Shown one piece after another: positions 15,083-22,920 of a stretch of DNA of 64,000 nucleotides. The notes under the pieces are model-generated. The model was not told the origin of the DNA. It saw only the letters and a list, made by a program, of their open reading frames with translations, and did not search any database. Each line of letters begins with the position of its first letter. Position 1 is the first letter of the stretch. The DNA comes from Dyadobacter sp. Leaf189 (GTDB lineage: Bacteria > Bacteroidota > Bacteroidia > Cytophagales > Spirosomataceae): contig NZ_LMPS01000005.1 of the NCBI RefSeq assembly GCF_001424405.1, forward strand, positions 496,001-560,000, written 5' to 3'. The position numbers and the translations under genes are program-made.

Positions 15083-16054
15083 ATGAATATATTTAAAAGA
15101 ACGGGTAAAATGGCGCTGGGTAGCCGACTGAGAATGTTGACCGCTAAGTTTACGGACGATGCGTCTTCCATTTATAACCTCTATCATATCGATATGCAGC
15201 CCAAATGGTTTCCAGTCTTCTACGTATTGTCGGAGCGGGATGATGTGACGATTACGGACATCGCGGCGGAGATCGGACACTCGCAGCCTTCGGTAAGCAA
15301 GATTGTGCGGGAAATGGCGACAAAGGGTTTGGTGATCGAGAAGAAAGATGCGGCAGATGGTCGGCGTAATGTGGTGCAGCTTTCCGCGATGGGGAGGGAG
15401 ATTATTGAGAAGATTCAGTATCAATATGAAGACGTGAACAATGCTGTGGAGGAGCTCTCTGCGCAAGCGAACCATGATCTTTGGAAGGCAATAGAGGAAT
15501 GGGAGTTTTTGCTGGAACAGAAGTCGCTTTTCCAGCGCGTACGCGAACAGCGTAAACTGCGTGAAAGCAGCGCTGTCGAGATTGTTCCCTATGAACCGAA
15601 ATATCAATCTGCTTTCCGTGATTTAAATGTGGAATGGATTTCAGCCTACTTCAAAATGGAAGAGGCGGATTACAGATCACTCGACCATCCGCAAACGTAT
15701 ATTCTAGATCGTGGCGGCTCCATTCTGGTTGCCTTATACAAAGGCGAGCCCGTCGGCGTGTGCGCATTGATTAAAATGGATGATCCGGATTATGATTTTG
15801 AGCTGGCAAAAATGGCCGTATCTCCAAAAGCACAGGGATTGAACATTGGCTGGAAGCTCGGAAATGCAGCGATTGAAAAGGCCAAATCTTTGGGCGCAAA
15901 TGCGTTATACCTGGAAAGCAATACGATTTTGAAACCTGCAATCAGTTTGTATCACAAACTTGGGTTTAAGAAAGTAACAGGGAGGCCAACGCCGTACGAG
16001 CGGGCTAATATTCAAATGGAGTTGAGGTTTGATACTACAGGTTTACCTTCATAA
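15083..16054 (+). CDS. MarR-GNAT fusion protein
   Basis: The 323-residue protein has a MarR winged helix in about residues 1-150 (VTITDIAAEIGHSQPSVSKI, then KDAADGRRNVVQLS). A GNAT acetyltransferase fold occupies about 165-318 (MAVSPKAQGLNIGWKLGNAA, LYLESNT, LYHKLGFKK). Such fusions are common in Bacteroidota. The MarR part probably senses a ligand and binds its own promoter, while the GNAT part transfers acetyl from acetyl-CoA to an unknown amine. Its 3' end overlaps the convergent nucleotidyltransferase gene by 43 bases. A decayed copy lies at 13627-13855. Confidence 0.9.
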   Translation: MNIFKRTGKMALGSRLRMLTAKFTDDASSIYNLYHIDMQPKWFPVFYVLSERDDVTITDIAAEIGHSQPSVSKIVREMATKGLVIEKKDAADGRRNVVQLSAMGREIIEKIQYQYEDVNNAVEELSAQANHDLWKAIEEWEFLLEQKSLFQRVREQRKLRESSAVEIVPYEPKYQSAFRDLNVEWISAYFKMEEADYRSLDHPQTYILDRGGSILVALYKGEPVGVCALIKMDDPDYDFELAKMAVSPKAQGLNIGWKLGNAAIEKAKSLGANALYLESNTILKPAISLYHKLGFKKVTGRPTPYERANIQMELRFDTTGLPS

Positions 16055-16344
16055 ACTACCTCATATTTCTCTTCGATGTTACGCTGAAAACTGGCAGGTA
16101 TCCTGGCCCAATCCAAAACCTCTACCAAGATAGGAATGTTGCTCTCACGAATTTTATCTTTAAGATCGAAGAAAACATCAGGATCTAATCTTGTCAAATT
16201 TTCGCAACGGACAACCAGGTCAAGGTCGCTCCCCTCGTGTGCGGTCCCGTTTACGCGACTTCCGTACGCCCAAACGTCCAGAGGAGTGTCCATGGAAGCA
16301 AAGATTTGCCGCAGCGCTTCAAGATCTTTTTGTCGGATTATCAT
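16012..16344 (-). CDS. mntA: MntA-type minimal nucleotidyltransferase (antitoxin)
   Basis: The 110-residue protein has the exact MNT signature GSx10DxD: Gly28-Ser29, then Asp40 and Asp42 in GSDLDL. In HepT-MntA modules this enzyme AMPylates a tyrosine of the HEPN toxin and neutralises it. The gene starts two bases after the hepT stop. Its last 43 bases are antisense to the end of the MarR-GNAT gene, so convergent transcription might affect antitoxin level. The symbol is by family resemblance. Confidence 0.88.
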   Translation of the reverse strand: MIIRQKDLEALRQIFASMDTPLDVWAYGSRVNGTAHEGSDLDLVVRCENLTRLDPDVFFDLKDKIRESNIPILVEVLDWARIPASFQRNIEEKYEVVYEGKPVVSNLNSI

Positions 16345-16346
16345 CG

Positions 16347-16769
16347 TTATTCTCCCTTACTTTCTCGTATTACACTTGCTAAATGATTCGCATCTTTGAT
16401 AAACTCGGGCAGAATGCGTAAAGTTTCCTCCGCAAAATTGACTCCGTAATCATGTGCGGTGTTGTTTCTGTTATCACGGTATTTAAGCCAGCGTTCACAT
16501 GTTTCGGCATCGATCAAACTACGTAGTACCGCGTTTCGGAAAATGTCTTTAAAATAAAGCTGATCAGCTGCCTTTGTTGAGTGAAAATATGGTTTCAGAG
16601 CCTTTTTAAGAAGCTTTCCGCTCTGTTCAAGAATAATCTCAAATTCCTTTACACTGGCCGATCGGTACATGTCGTAGTCAATCTCGTCTGGATCAGCTTT
16701 TAAAAGCAGAGAGTATGCCTTTTCAAGTGTTTCAATGCATCTTTCGTAGTATGTGGTATCGATTCGCAT
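16347..16769 (-). CDS. hepT: HepT-type HEPN toxin
   Basis: The ATG at 16769 gives 140 residues. An upstream in-frame ATG at 16796 would add nine residues without domain support. The helical protein ends with the HEPN motif Rx4HxY: Arg101, His106 and Tyr108 in RNNTAHDY. In characterised systems this motif makes the RNase active site and the tyrosine is the AMPylation target. It is also called nucleotidyltransferase substrate-binding protein. It is the first gene of the pair, 2 bases before mntA. Confidence 0.88.
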   Translation of the reverse strand: MRIDTTYYERCIETLEKAYSLLLKADPDEIDYDMYRSASVKEFEIILEQSGKLLKKALKPYFHSTKAADQLYFKDIFRNAVLRSLIDAETCERWLKYRDNRNNTAHDYGVNFAEETLRILPEFIKDANHLASVIRESKGE

Positions 16770-16899
16770 TTTAGTGGAATTTAGAAATGAGTTCAAAAAT
16801 ATAAATTTCCTTTAATCCCGTGACATTCACGCCACCACCGCGAATAATTGGTAAACAGTCTCTTAATCTGACTTTAAACCATAACAAACGCAAGCAACC

Positions 16900-17183
16900 A
16901 TGCATCTTCCGCGCGACGCAACCAATTTTCTCAATGTGATTGAGGCCAACAAAGGCATCATTTACAAAGTAGCGAATGCGTACTGCCGGGATGAAGAGGA
17001 TCGGAAGGCCTGAATCTGGCAGTCACATTGATATTTACAGTTGTTGCAATCTGGCTGTTTTTTAATATCAAATACGAAAACAAGGACAATAAATGGTTCA
17101 GGCTGATCTTCAATGGAAGAGAATGGGATCCCGTGCTGAAATCGGTGAAGTTGCTCCGTGAAGTGGAAGGTTATCGTAAATGA
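16900..17183 (+). pseudogene. Fossil of an ECF sigma factor fused by deletion to a downstream membrane gene
   Basis: From the ATG at 16900 the frame reads NFLNVIEANKGIIYKVANAY, then CRDEEDRKA and a TGA at 17011. This is the start of a Bacteroidota ECF sigma-70 factor (region 2), which should continue for about 170 residues. The frame from 17013 to the TGA at 17181-17183 begins LAVTLIFTVVAIWLFFNIKY and ends LREVEGYRK, like the C-terminal part of a small membrane protein such as those that follow sigma genes. A deletion joining the two genes explains both pieces. The rest of the 16770-17309 gap shows nothing. Confidence 0.65.
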
Positions 17184-17309
17184 GCATTGCTTTTCCGATG
17201 TTTGTCGCAATCCACCCTTATAGATGTCGTTTTCCCCGCCCGGCTCTTTGTGAAAGTGCATGTAGCTTTGCATCATCAGGTTTGAAGAAACTTTAAACAG
17301 CCAGACAAC

Positions 17310-17915
17310 ATGAGAAAGATCATCATCAATGAATTTTTGACCCTCGACGGCGTGATCCAGGGACCGGGCGGCCCTGGGGAGGATACTACGGGCAGTTTCG
17401 AGCTGGGAGGATGGGTAGCTAAAAAGTCAGACGACATCTCGGATGAAATCCTGATGGAGATTATGATGCAGCCTTATGACCTGCTGCTCGGGCGTGTTAC
17501 TTACGAGATATGGGAACCATACTGGCCGGCGCAAACGGGTCCGATTGCCGAGAAATTCACTCAGGTAAAGAAGTACGTAGCCAGCCGCACCCGGCAGGAG
17601 GGGAGTTGGAGGGGTACAGTATTCCTCAATGGCGACGCAGTTGAGCAGGTTAAAGCACTAAAAGCCAGCGATGGTCCCGATCTGCAAATGTGGGGCAGCG
17701 CCGATTTCATCCATTCGTTGATGGAACACGGTCTTATCGACCAGATGAATATCTTTATCCACCCGATCATTTTAGGAAAAGGCAAAAAGCTTTTTTGCGA
17801 CGGAGCTGTTCCGGGCAATTTCAAACTGACCAGGCATACCGTTTCAACCAAAGGTGTGATCCTGGCTACTTACGAGGCTGATGGTGAAGTGGAATTTGGG
17901 AATGCAGGCGAATAA
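17310..17915 (+). CDS. Dihydrofolate reductase-family (RibD C-terminal) protein
   Basis: The 201-residue protein begins with MRKIIINEFLTLDGVIQGPG and shows PYDLLLGRVTYEIWEPYW and the ending IFIHPIILGKGKKLF. These are the hallmarks of the stand-alone RibD-C/DHFR-like family (YwjB/YyaP-like). It likely binds NADPH and reduces a small substrate, but not necessarily dihydrofolate. It is cytoplasmic and monocistronic, convergent with the START-domain gene. Confidence 0.9.
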   Translation: MRKIIINEFLTLDGVIQGPGGPGEDTTGSFELGGWVAKKSDDISDEILMEIMMQPYDLLLGRVTYEIWEPYWPAQTGPIAEKFTQVKKYVASRTRQEGSWRGTVFLNGDAVEQVKALKASDGPDLQMWGSADFIHSLMEHGLIDQMNIFIHPIILGKGKKLFCDGAVPGNFKLTRHTVSTKGVILATYEADGEVEFGNAGE

Positions 17916-17928
17916 CTGATTCGTGCTG

Positions 17929-18561
17929 CTAGTTACCTGAAGAGGCGGCCCTGGCAAGCCGCTTTTTCATATTCATAAAACTGTCGATCGGGCCTTGCGA
18001 CGAGAGGGAGTTAACCAGCCAAGCAGGAATTGCGCCGCCGGGATCCAGCTGCAATGTGTATTGAACCTGCGTTTGCTTCGCATTCAAAGGAGTTAAATGC
18101 CAAACTCCGGTCGATTTGGAAATCCGCACAACTCCCTTTTTTACGGGCACCATTCCGCCGACCGCAGGCGCATCCACAGTAACTATACCTGTTGCCGGAT
18201 TTTGCGAGAACGATATCCTTGCAACGAAATCGCGGTTTTCGAGAGGCCAAGGCAGACTTATTTCGGAGTAGTAGTAGAGTTCAGATGCAGAAACCCGGCG
18301 CACCAGCTTACATGATTTTGTATGAGATACCCAGTCGGTTGCCGCATCCACGTCCATCAGCAATGCCACAATCTCCGCGGTAGGCGCGTTAACCTTGCAT
18401 TGTACCTGCAACGCCTTGATCCGCGAGCCGGGTACCTCTCTCGCATACACTTTGATCCCCTCTTTTTCAGTTACAAACTTCCAGCTTTCCTCCGCATTTG
18501 CAGTTTGAAATGCGCAAAAGATGAACGCAAATAGAATGATCAGGTAAACAGTATTTTTCAT
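17929..18561 (-). CDS. Secreted START-domain lipid-binding protein
   Basis: About 210 residues with a signal peptide (cleavage near TANA, 20-23), then a START-like domain: WKFVTEKEGIKVYAREVPGS, DVDAATDWV and YYYSEISLPWPLENRDFV. START domains bind lipids in a deep pocket. In Bacteroidota such proteins are periplasmic with unknown ligand. The ATG at 18561 is preferred, as it starts the signal peptide with MKN. It is alone on its strand. Confidence 0.85.
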   Translation of the reverse strand: MKNTVYLIILFAFIFCAFQTANAEESWKFVTEKEGIKVYAREVPGSRIKALQVQCKVNAPTAEIVALLMDVDAATDWVSHTKSCKLVRRVSASELYYYSEISLPWPLENRDFVARISFSQNPATGIVTVDAPAVGGMVPVKKGVVRISKSTGVWHLTPLNAKQTQVQYTLQLDPGGAIPAWLVNSLSSQGPIDSFMNMKKRLARAASSGN

Positions 18562-18618
18562 CACCAAGCTTGTAGAGGAGCTGCAAACTTACAACGAAAC
18601 TGCATTCAGTGCGTCGGA

Positions 18619-19347
18619 TCAGCGATAATGAAATTCCATTCGCACTCCGTTGCCTTCATCGCAGGTCAGGGGCCGGCCGGCGGAATCGTAGGTAAACTTG
18701 CGCTCCCATTGCAGGTCACCGTTGTAGTCAAATGCGCGGATTACATTGTTTGGAGAGGTGAAAGGATCAGGCCAAACATTCGTGTTCAGTCCGGCAAACG
18801 GGTTCGGATGCTTGTCATATTCGTACCTCGAAGGTCCGACACTGTTTGGCGCACCATTTTGTCGCTCGATTACATTTCCATGATCATCAAATTTGAAAAG
18901 ATCTAGCCGCCTTGTCTTTTCGGCATGGTACAGCACACTCACACGCGCATTCCGGCCGGTATATTCGATATCTGCGGTCAGGTTTTTACCAACCACTTTG
19001 CTTCGGTGTCCCTCCGCGTTATACTCGACTGTGTAGTCCTGGTAGTCAAACTTCCCATTGGGGTCGCACAGCGCGCCGTTCCACGAAGAGTACATTCCGC
19101 GGCTTCCTTTACGAATAGAACTGATCCGGCCCCGGGAGTAACTAAACTCGCTGGTTTCATAAGGAGTATCGCAGGAACTGTAACCAAGGATGCGGGCAAC
19201 CCTGCCGTCACCATATTCGAAGCGGGTCTGTACCTTACCGTCCTGAATGATTTCAGACAAAACCCCTGCCGGGATTTCAGGGTCGGCTTTTTCATTTTTG
19301 CAGGAAAAAATCAGCCCCAGTAACAAAATGAGCGCATACCTTTTCAT
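18619..19347 (-). CDS. Lipoprotein with YD-repeat-like beta pattern
   Basis: The ATG at 19347 starts a lipoprotein signal (MKRYALILLLGLIFSC) with Cys as the acylated residue. The 242-residue product contains repeated strand motifs such as YGDGRVARILG, YNAEGHRSKVVGK, FDDHGNVIERQN and YDSAGRPLTC. These resemble YD/RHS-type repeats and DUF4595-like Bacteroidota lipoproteins. Function is unknown; it is probably surface or periplasmic. Confidence 0.75.
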   Translation of the reverse strand: MKRYALILLLGLIFSCKNEKADPEIPAGVLSEIIQDGKVQTRFEYGDGRVARILGYSSCDTPYETSEFSYSRGRISSIRKGSRGMYSSWNGALCDPNGKFDYQDYTVEYNAEGHRSKVVGKNLTADIEYTGRNARVSVLYHAEKTRRLDLFKFDDHGNVIERQNGAPNSVGPSRYEYDKHPNPFAGLNTNVWPDPFTSPNNVIRAFDYNGDLQWERKFTYDSAGRPLTCDEGNGVRMEFHYR

Positions 19348-19506
19348 AATTGAAATGGTTAGGTGATCGGATTTCAAAAGAATGGATGTTCCGGGGATGC
19401 GCTTTGTACTTTAAAGATAATAATTATCTGCATTTACTGATCATCTCACTTCCTCTGACCGGCTCATTTTTTCATTAAGATAACGCGGGTATAAGAAATG
19501 GGCCTC

Positions 19507-19626
19507 TTACCTGACCTCAAAGGCACAATTCACGACCTGGCTGCTGCATTTGTAGAGATATTCGCCATTTAAGAGCTGGTTCACGGGCCAGATTCCCTGG
19601 AAACCGTGGGCATCTAACGGTGGCAT
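19507..19626 (-). pseudogene. Short remnant or small ORF (39 residues)
   Basis: In the 320-base gap before 19668, the minus strand encodes MPPLDAHGFQGIWPVNQLLN, then GEYLYKCSSQVVNCAFEVR and a stop. It has the amino-acid texture of the C-terminal end of an extracellular beta domain with two cysteines. It is likely the tail of a lost larger gene, since nothing coding-like continues upstream. A true microprotein is possible. Confidence 0.35.
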
Positions 19627-19667
19627 GATTTTAGATCAATATACCCGTAGAACCATCCAATAAAAAC

Positions 19668-20123
19668 ATGAAATCGTTAGTTTCAGTGTTACTCGCAGCC
19701 TCCGTTTTGTCTGCATGTAACAATAGTGCTAAGCAGCAGGAAGTGGCGCTGAAAGCCCAGCAAAGGACCATTGACTCAATGAAAACTGCAATGGAAAAGC
19801 AGGCGATCATCGACTCTATGAACAACGTTATGGCGCAGCAAAAAGAAGAACAGACACGCCAGGAAGAACAGGTAAAAGAAGAGCAGCAAATGGTTGCGAC
19901 TGCTAATCAGGCACCCCAACCCGCCGCTCAGAAAAAATCCAGATGGAACCACAAGGCCAAAGGTGCAGTGGTAGGAGCGGGTACCGGCGCAGTGACCGGC
20001 GCGATCATCAACAAAAACCGCGCGGAAGGCGCCCTGGTGGGCAGCTTGATAGGTGCAGGTGTTGGTCTGGGTACCGGCGCAATTGTTGACCACGAAAAGA
20101 AGAAGAAGCAGAGCAGACAATAA
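19668..20123 (+). CDS. Glycine-zipper lipoprotein
   Basis: The 151-residue protein has a lipobox LSAC (Cys17), a charged coiled-coil-like stretch rich in Gln, Glu and Lys (about 25-75), and a C-terminal glycine zipper (AVVGAGTGAVTGAIINKNRA, GALVGSLIGAGVGLGTGAIV). Such YMGG/glycine-zipper lipoproteins are anchored in the outer membrane and the zipper can insert in or pack against membrane. The exact role is unknown. The next gene starts 12 bases downstream but is functionally unrelated. Confidence 0.82.
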   Translation: MKSLVSVLLAASVLSACNNSAKQQEVALKAQQRTIDSMKTAMEKQAIIDSMNNVMAQQKEEQTRQEEQVKEEQQMVATANQAPQPAAQKKSRWNHKAKGAVVGAGTGAVTGAIINKNRAEGALVGSLIGAGVGLGTGAIVDHEKKKKQSRQ

Positions 20124-20134
20124 TTTCAAACATC

Positions 20135-20899
20135 ATGGCCTGGAATCCCGACACCTACAACAAATTTAAATCAGAGCGTTTTGCCCCTTTTTACGATTTG
20201 TTGGAGCTGGTTAGGGTCAAGCCAGGCCTGCATGCAATAGATATGGGTTGCGGCACCGGCGAGCTTACACGTAAGCTCGCCGACAAGCTTCCCAATTCAA
20301 ATGTCTTCGGCATTGATTCCTCCCCGGAAATGCTGAATATGTCCGACGCATTTCGCCGGCCTAAACTGAGTTTTGAACGTCGCTCCATTGAAGAGCAATT
20401 GCAGATTGGCCAAACGTGGGACATCATTTTCTCCAATGCTGCGATACAGTGGGTTGACAATCATGCACAACTCCTCGCCGATATGATCGCCAGAATCAGG
20501 CAGAACGGACAGTTGCTAATCCAGCTGCCCGCGCAAAATCACAACATTTCCAACAGAATACTCAACGAGCTTGCCGTAGAAGAACCTTTCAGTAGTGCAT
20601 TGCAGGGCTGGGTAAGGCAATCTCCCGTGCTTGATATTGAGGACTATGCGCAGATTCTCTTTGAAAACAGAAGTCGGCAAATGACCGTTTTTGAGAAGAT
20701 TTATCCGATGGTTTTACAGGATGCGAATGCATTGTTCGAGTTTGTTTCCGGCACTGCAATAATCCCGTACCTCGAAAGGCTGGAAGGAGAAACGCGCGAG
20801 CAGTTCATTGCAGAATACAAGAACAGCCTGAATGCTGCATTTCCCAAGCAACCCGTTTTTTATCCATTCAAAAGGATTATCCTTGAAGCTTCTTTTTGA
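20135..20899 (+). CDS. tam: Trans-aconitate 2-methyltransferase-like SAM methyltransferase
   Basis: The 254-residue protein has the Tam-type start WNPDTYNKFKSER, motif I IDMGCGTGEL (about 35-44), and the family pieces FSNAAIQWVDNH and QLPAQ. Tam methylates trans-aconitate using SAM, removing this inhibitor of aconitase. Length and motif spacing agree with the family. The symbol is by homology; other small-acid substrates cannot be excluded. Confidence 0.82.
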   Translation: MAWNPDTYNKFKSERFAPFYDLLELVRVKPGLHAIDMGCGTGELTRKLADKLPNSNVFGIDSSPEMLNMSDAFRRPKLSFERRSIEEQLQIGQTWDIIFSNAAIQWVDNHAQLLADMIARIRQNGQLLIQLPAQNHNISNRILNELAVEEPFSSALQGWVRQSPVLDIEDYAQILFENRSRQMTVFEKIYPMVLQDANALFEFVSGTAIIPYLERLEGETREQFIAEYKNSLNAAFPKQPVFYPFKRIILEASF

Positions 20900-21081
20900 T
20901 CGTTGGATCGCTTTGCCTATTATTAGTGGTAAAAGCATTTAACACCTCAATGATCCTGGCGACGCACAGCGAGATAGGTACGTGCTAATATCGCTGAGCT
21001 TATCGCGACAGCTGCTTTGTGTCTCATTTTTCGCTTTCCTGATTTTAAAGTATATTCAATAAACAACAAAACCACTTCTAC

Positions 21082-22398
21082 ATGATCCGTAAGGCATTTT
21101 ACATTGCATTCCTTTTCCTCGCGTCGATACCCGCATTTGCGCAGCAGATTGATAAAACAAAGCTGGACGCCTATTTCGATGCGCTTGAAAAAAACGACAA
21201 GTTCATGGGAAGCGTTGCAATTTCTCAGAATGGAAATGTGGTGTACAGCCGCACATTAGGCTTCGCTGATGTGGAAACGAAGAAAAAACCCGATCAAAAT
21301 ACGCGGTACCGCATTGGTTCTATCTCCAAAACATTCACGTCGGTACTTGTTTTCAAGGCCATTGAAGAAAAAAAGCTGAGCCTGACTGAAACGCTCGACA
21401 AGTATTTCCCCGGCATTAAAAATGCTCCCCAGATTACCATTGCGCATCTGCTAAGCCACCGCAGCGGGATCCACAATTTTACCGACGGCGCTGATTACCT
21501 TAAATGGAACACGCAAAAGAAGACCGAAGCCGAAATGGTAGAGATCGTAACGAAAGGCGGAAGCGATTTTACTCCCGATTCCAAAGCCGCGTACAGCAAT
21601 TCCAATTATCTGCTGCTCACCTACATTCTCGAAAAGGTCAATAAAAAACCTTTCGGCACATTGCTGAATGAGAAGATCTTCAAACCCGCCGGACTTACCC
21701 ATACAGCTTTGGGTGGCAAAATCAATCCGGACAATGAGAGTTATTCCTATGAGTACCAGGGCAAATGGGTGAAGCAGCCAGAGACGGATATGTCCGTTCC
21801 GGCGGGAGCAGGCGCGCTGATTTCCACACCAACAGATTTGACGAAATTCGCGGAAGCCTTGTTTGGCGGTAAGCTGATCACGCCTGAAAGCCTGGAAAAA
21901 ATGAGGACCATGCGCGACGGATATGGAATGGGATTATTTCAAATCCCATTTTATGAAAAGAAGAGTTTAGGGCATACGGGCGGTATTGACGGTTTTCGAT
22001 CACTGTTAGGTTATTTTCCGGATGATAAAATCGCGTATTCATATGTTACAAACGGGTCCGTTATTCAGCCGAACAATGTGGCAATCGCCATGCTGAGCGC
22101 AGTGTACGGAAAGTCAGTTGATATTCCTGAATTCAAAACATACAGCCCCGATCCGACCGATTTCGATAAGTATACGGGCGTTTACGCGAGCAATCAGATC
22201 CCGATCAAAATAACAGTAAGCCGTTCAGGGAATGTACTCACGGCGCAGGGCAGCGGGCAGCCTTCTTTCACGCTCGAACCGACAGATAAAGACAAGTTTA
22301 AGTTTGAAGCTGGCGGACTATCCATGGAATTCATCCCGGCGGAAAAGAAAATGCTGTTACGGCAGGGAGGCGGCGTGTTCGATTTTCGTAAAGAATAA
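21082..22398 (+). CDS. Secreted serine hydrolase (beta-lactamase class C/PBP4*-like)
   Basis: The 438-residue protein has a signal peptide (AFAQ, 18-21). It carries the three active-site motifs of PF00144: SISK (Ser80 to Lys83), YSN in AAYSNSNYLLL, and HTGG in LGHTGGIDG. A C-terminal lipocalin-like domain (about 350-438) is common in such proteins. It could be a D-aminopeptidase, esterase or peptidoglycan hydrolase; a true beta-lactamase role is less likely. It is monocistronic, with 180 bases of non-coding DNA in front. Confidence 0.87.
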   Translation: MIRKAFYIAFLFLASIPAFAQQIDKTKLDAYFDALEKNDKFMGSVAISQNGNVVYSRTLGFADVETKKKPDQNTRYRIGSISKTFTSVLVFKAIEEKKLSLTETLDKYFPGIKNAPQITIAHLLSHRSGIHNFTDGADYLKWNTQKKTEAEMVEIVTKGGSDFTPDSKAAYSNSNYLLLTYILEKVNKKPFGTLLNEKIFKPAGLTHTALGGKINPDNESYSYEYQGKWVKQPETDMSVPAGAGALISTPTDLTKFAEALFGGKLITPESLEKMRTMRDGYGMGLFQIPFYEKKSLGHTGGIDGFRSLLGYFPDDKIAYSYVTNGSVIQPNNVAIAMLSAVYGKSVDIPEFKTYSPDPTDFDKYTGVYASNQIPIKITVSRSGNVLTAQGSGQPSFTLEPTDKDKFKFEAGGLSMEFIPAEKKMLLRQGGGVFDFRKE

Positions 22399-22473
22399 TG
22401 TTTTGGTTGTGAAGCCTGCTGACATAGGGTTGTCACTCATCGTTTTTATTTTTGATAAAACCACATCATCAAT

Positions 22474-22887
22474 ATGAAAGTACATACAACAAACTACGAA
22501 AACACATTCATCGAAGTGGCCGAGGATTGTCCGGCTGTGGAGGGAGAAGTGCCTCCGGTAAAGGGAGATAAGCGCACTGTGGCGAACATTGCATTTGATA
22601 TCGTCAGCCAGAATCCATACAAATTCACGTCTGACGATGTGCTGTTCCGAATTTATGCTGAAAAAAATGACCTGACCGAGGCCGAGCTGGAAGGTGCAAG
22701 AAAGATGTTCTTTTCAAAAGGCCAGGCCTGCATGCGCGCCTCGCCACTTGCCAAGCGCTATGGTTGGGGCATTCACAATGATGCCAAAGGGAAAATAGCG
22801 ATTTACGGCAGAGAATCCCCTAAGTACGAAGCCCTGGCCAGCGACAGTTCACTGAAAAAAGTCAAGGCGATGAAATCAAGCAGATAA
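22474..22887 (+). CDS. DUF6157-family protein
   Basis: The 137-residue cytoplasmic protein begins MKVHTTNYENTFIEVAEDCP and contains RTVANIAFDIVSQNPYKFTS and SPLAKRYGWGIHNDAKGKIA, matching the DUF6157 pattern. Proteins of this family are short, widespread in soil bacteria and of unknown function. The subtilase gene begins 33 bases downstream on the same strand, so they may be co-transcribed. Confidence 0.78.
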   Translation: MKVHTTNYENTFIEVAEDCPAVEGEVPPVKGDKRTVANIAFDIVSQNPYKFTSDDVLFRIYAEKNDLTEAELEGARKMFFSKGQACMRASPLAKRYGWGIHNDAKGKIAIYGRESPKYEALASDSSLKKVKAMKSSR

Positions 22888-22920
22888 TACTTCATTACAC
22901 TTCAACAAACTACATAATAA

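Noticed and set aside
15068..15607. Open frame of 179 codons on the minus strand
   Set aside because: It is antisense to the MarR domain of the intact MarR-GNAT gene and shows no protein-like pattern.
17184..17309. Minus-strand frame starting MMQSYMHFHKEPGG
   Set aside because: It reads back through the sigma-locus fossil and shows no domain; insufficient support for a gene.
21082..22398. True class C beta-lactamase
   Set aside because: The motifs are shared by D-aminopeptidases and esterases of PF00144, and the extra C-terminal domain is not found in AmpC enzymes.
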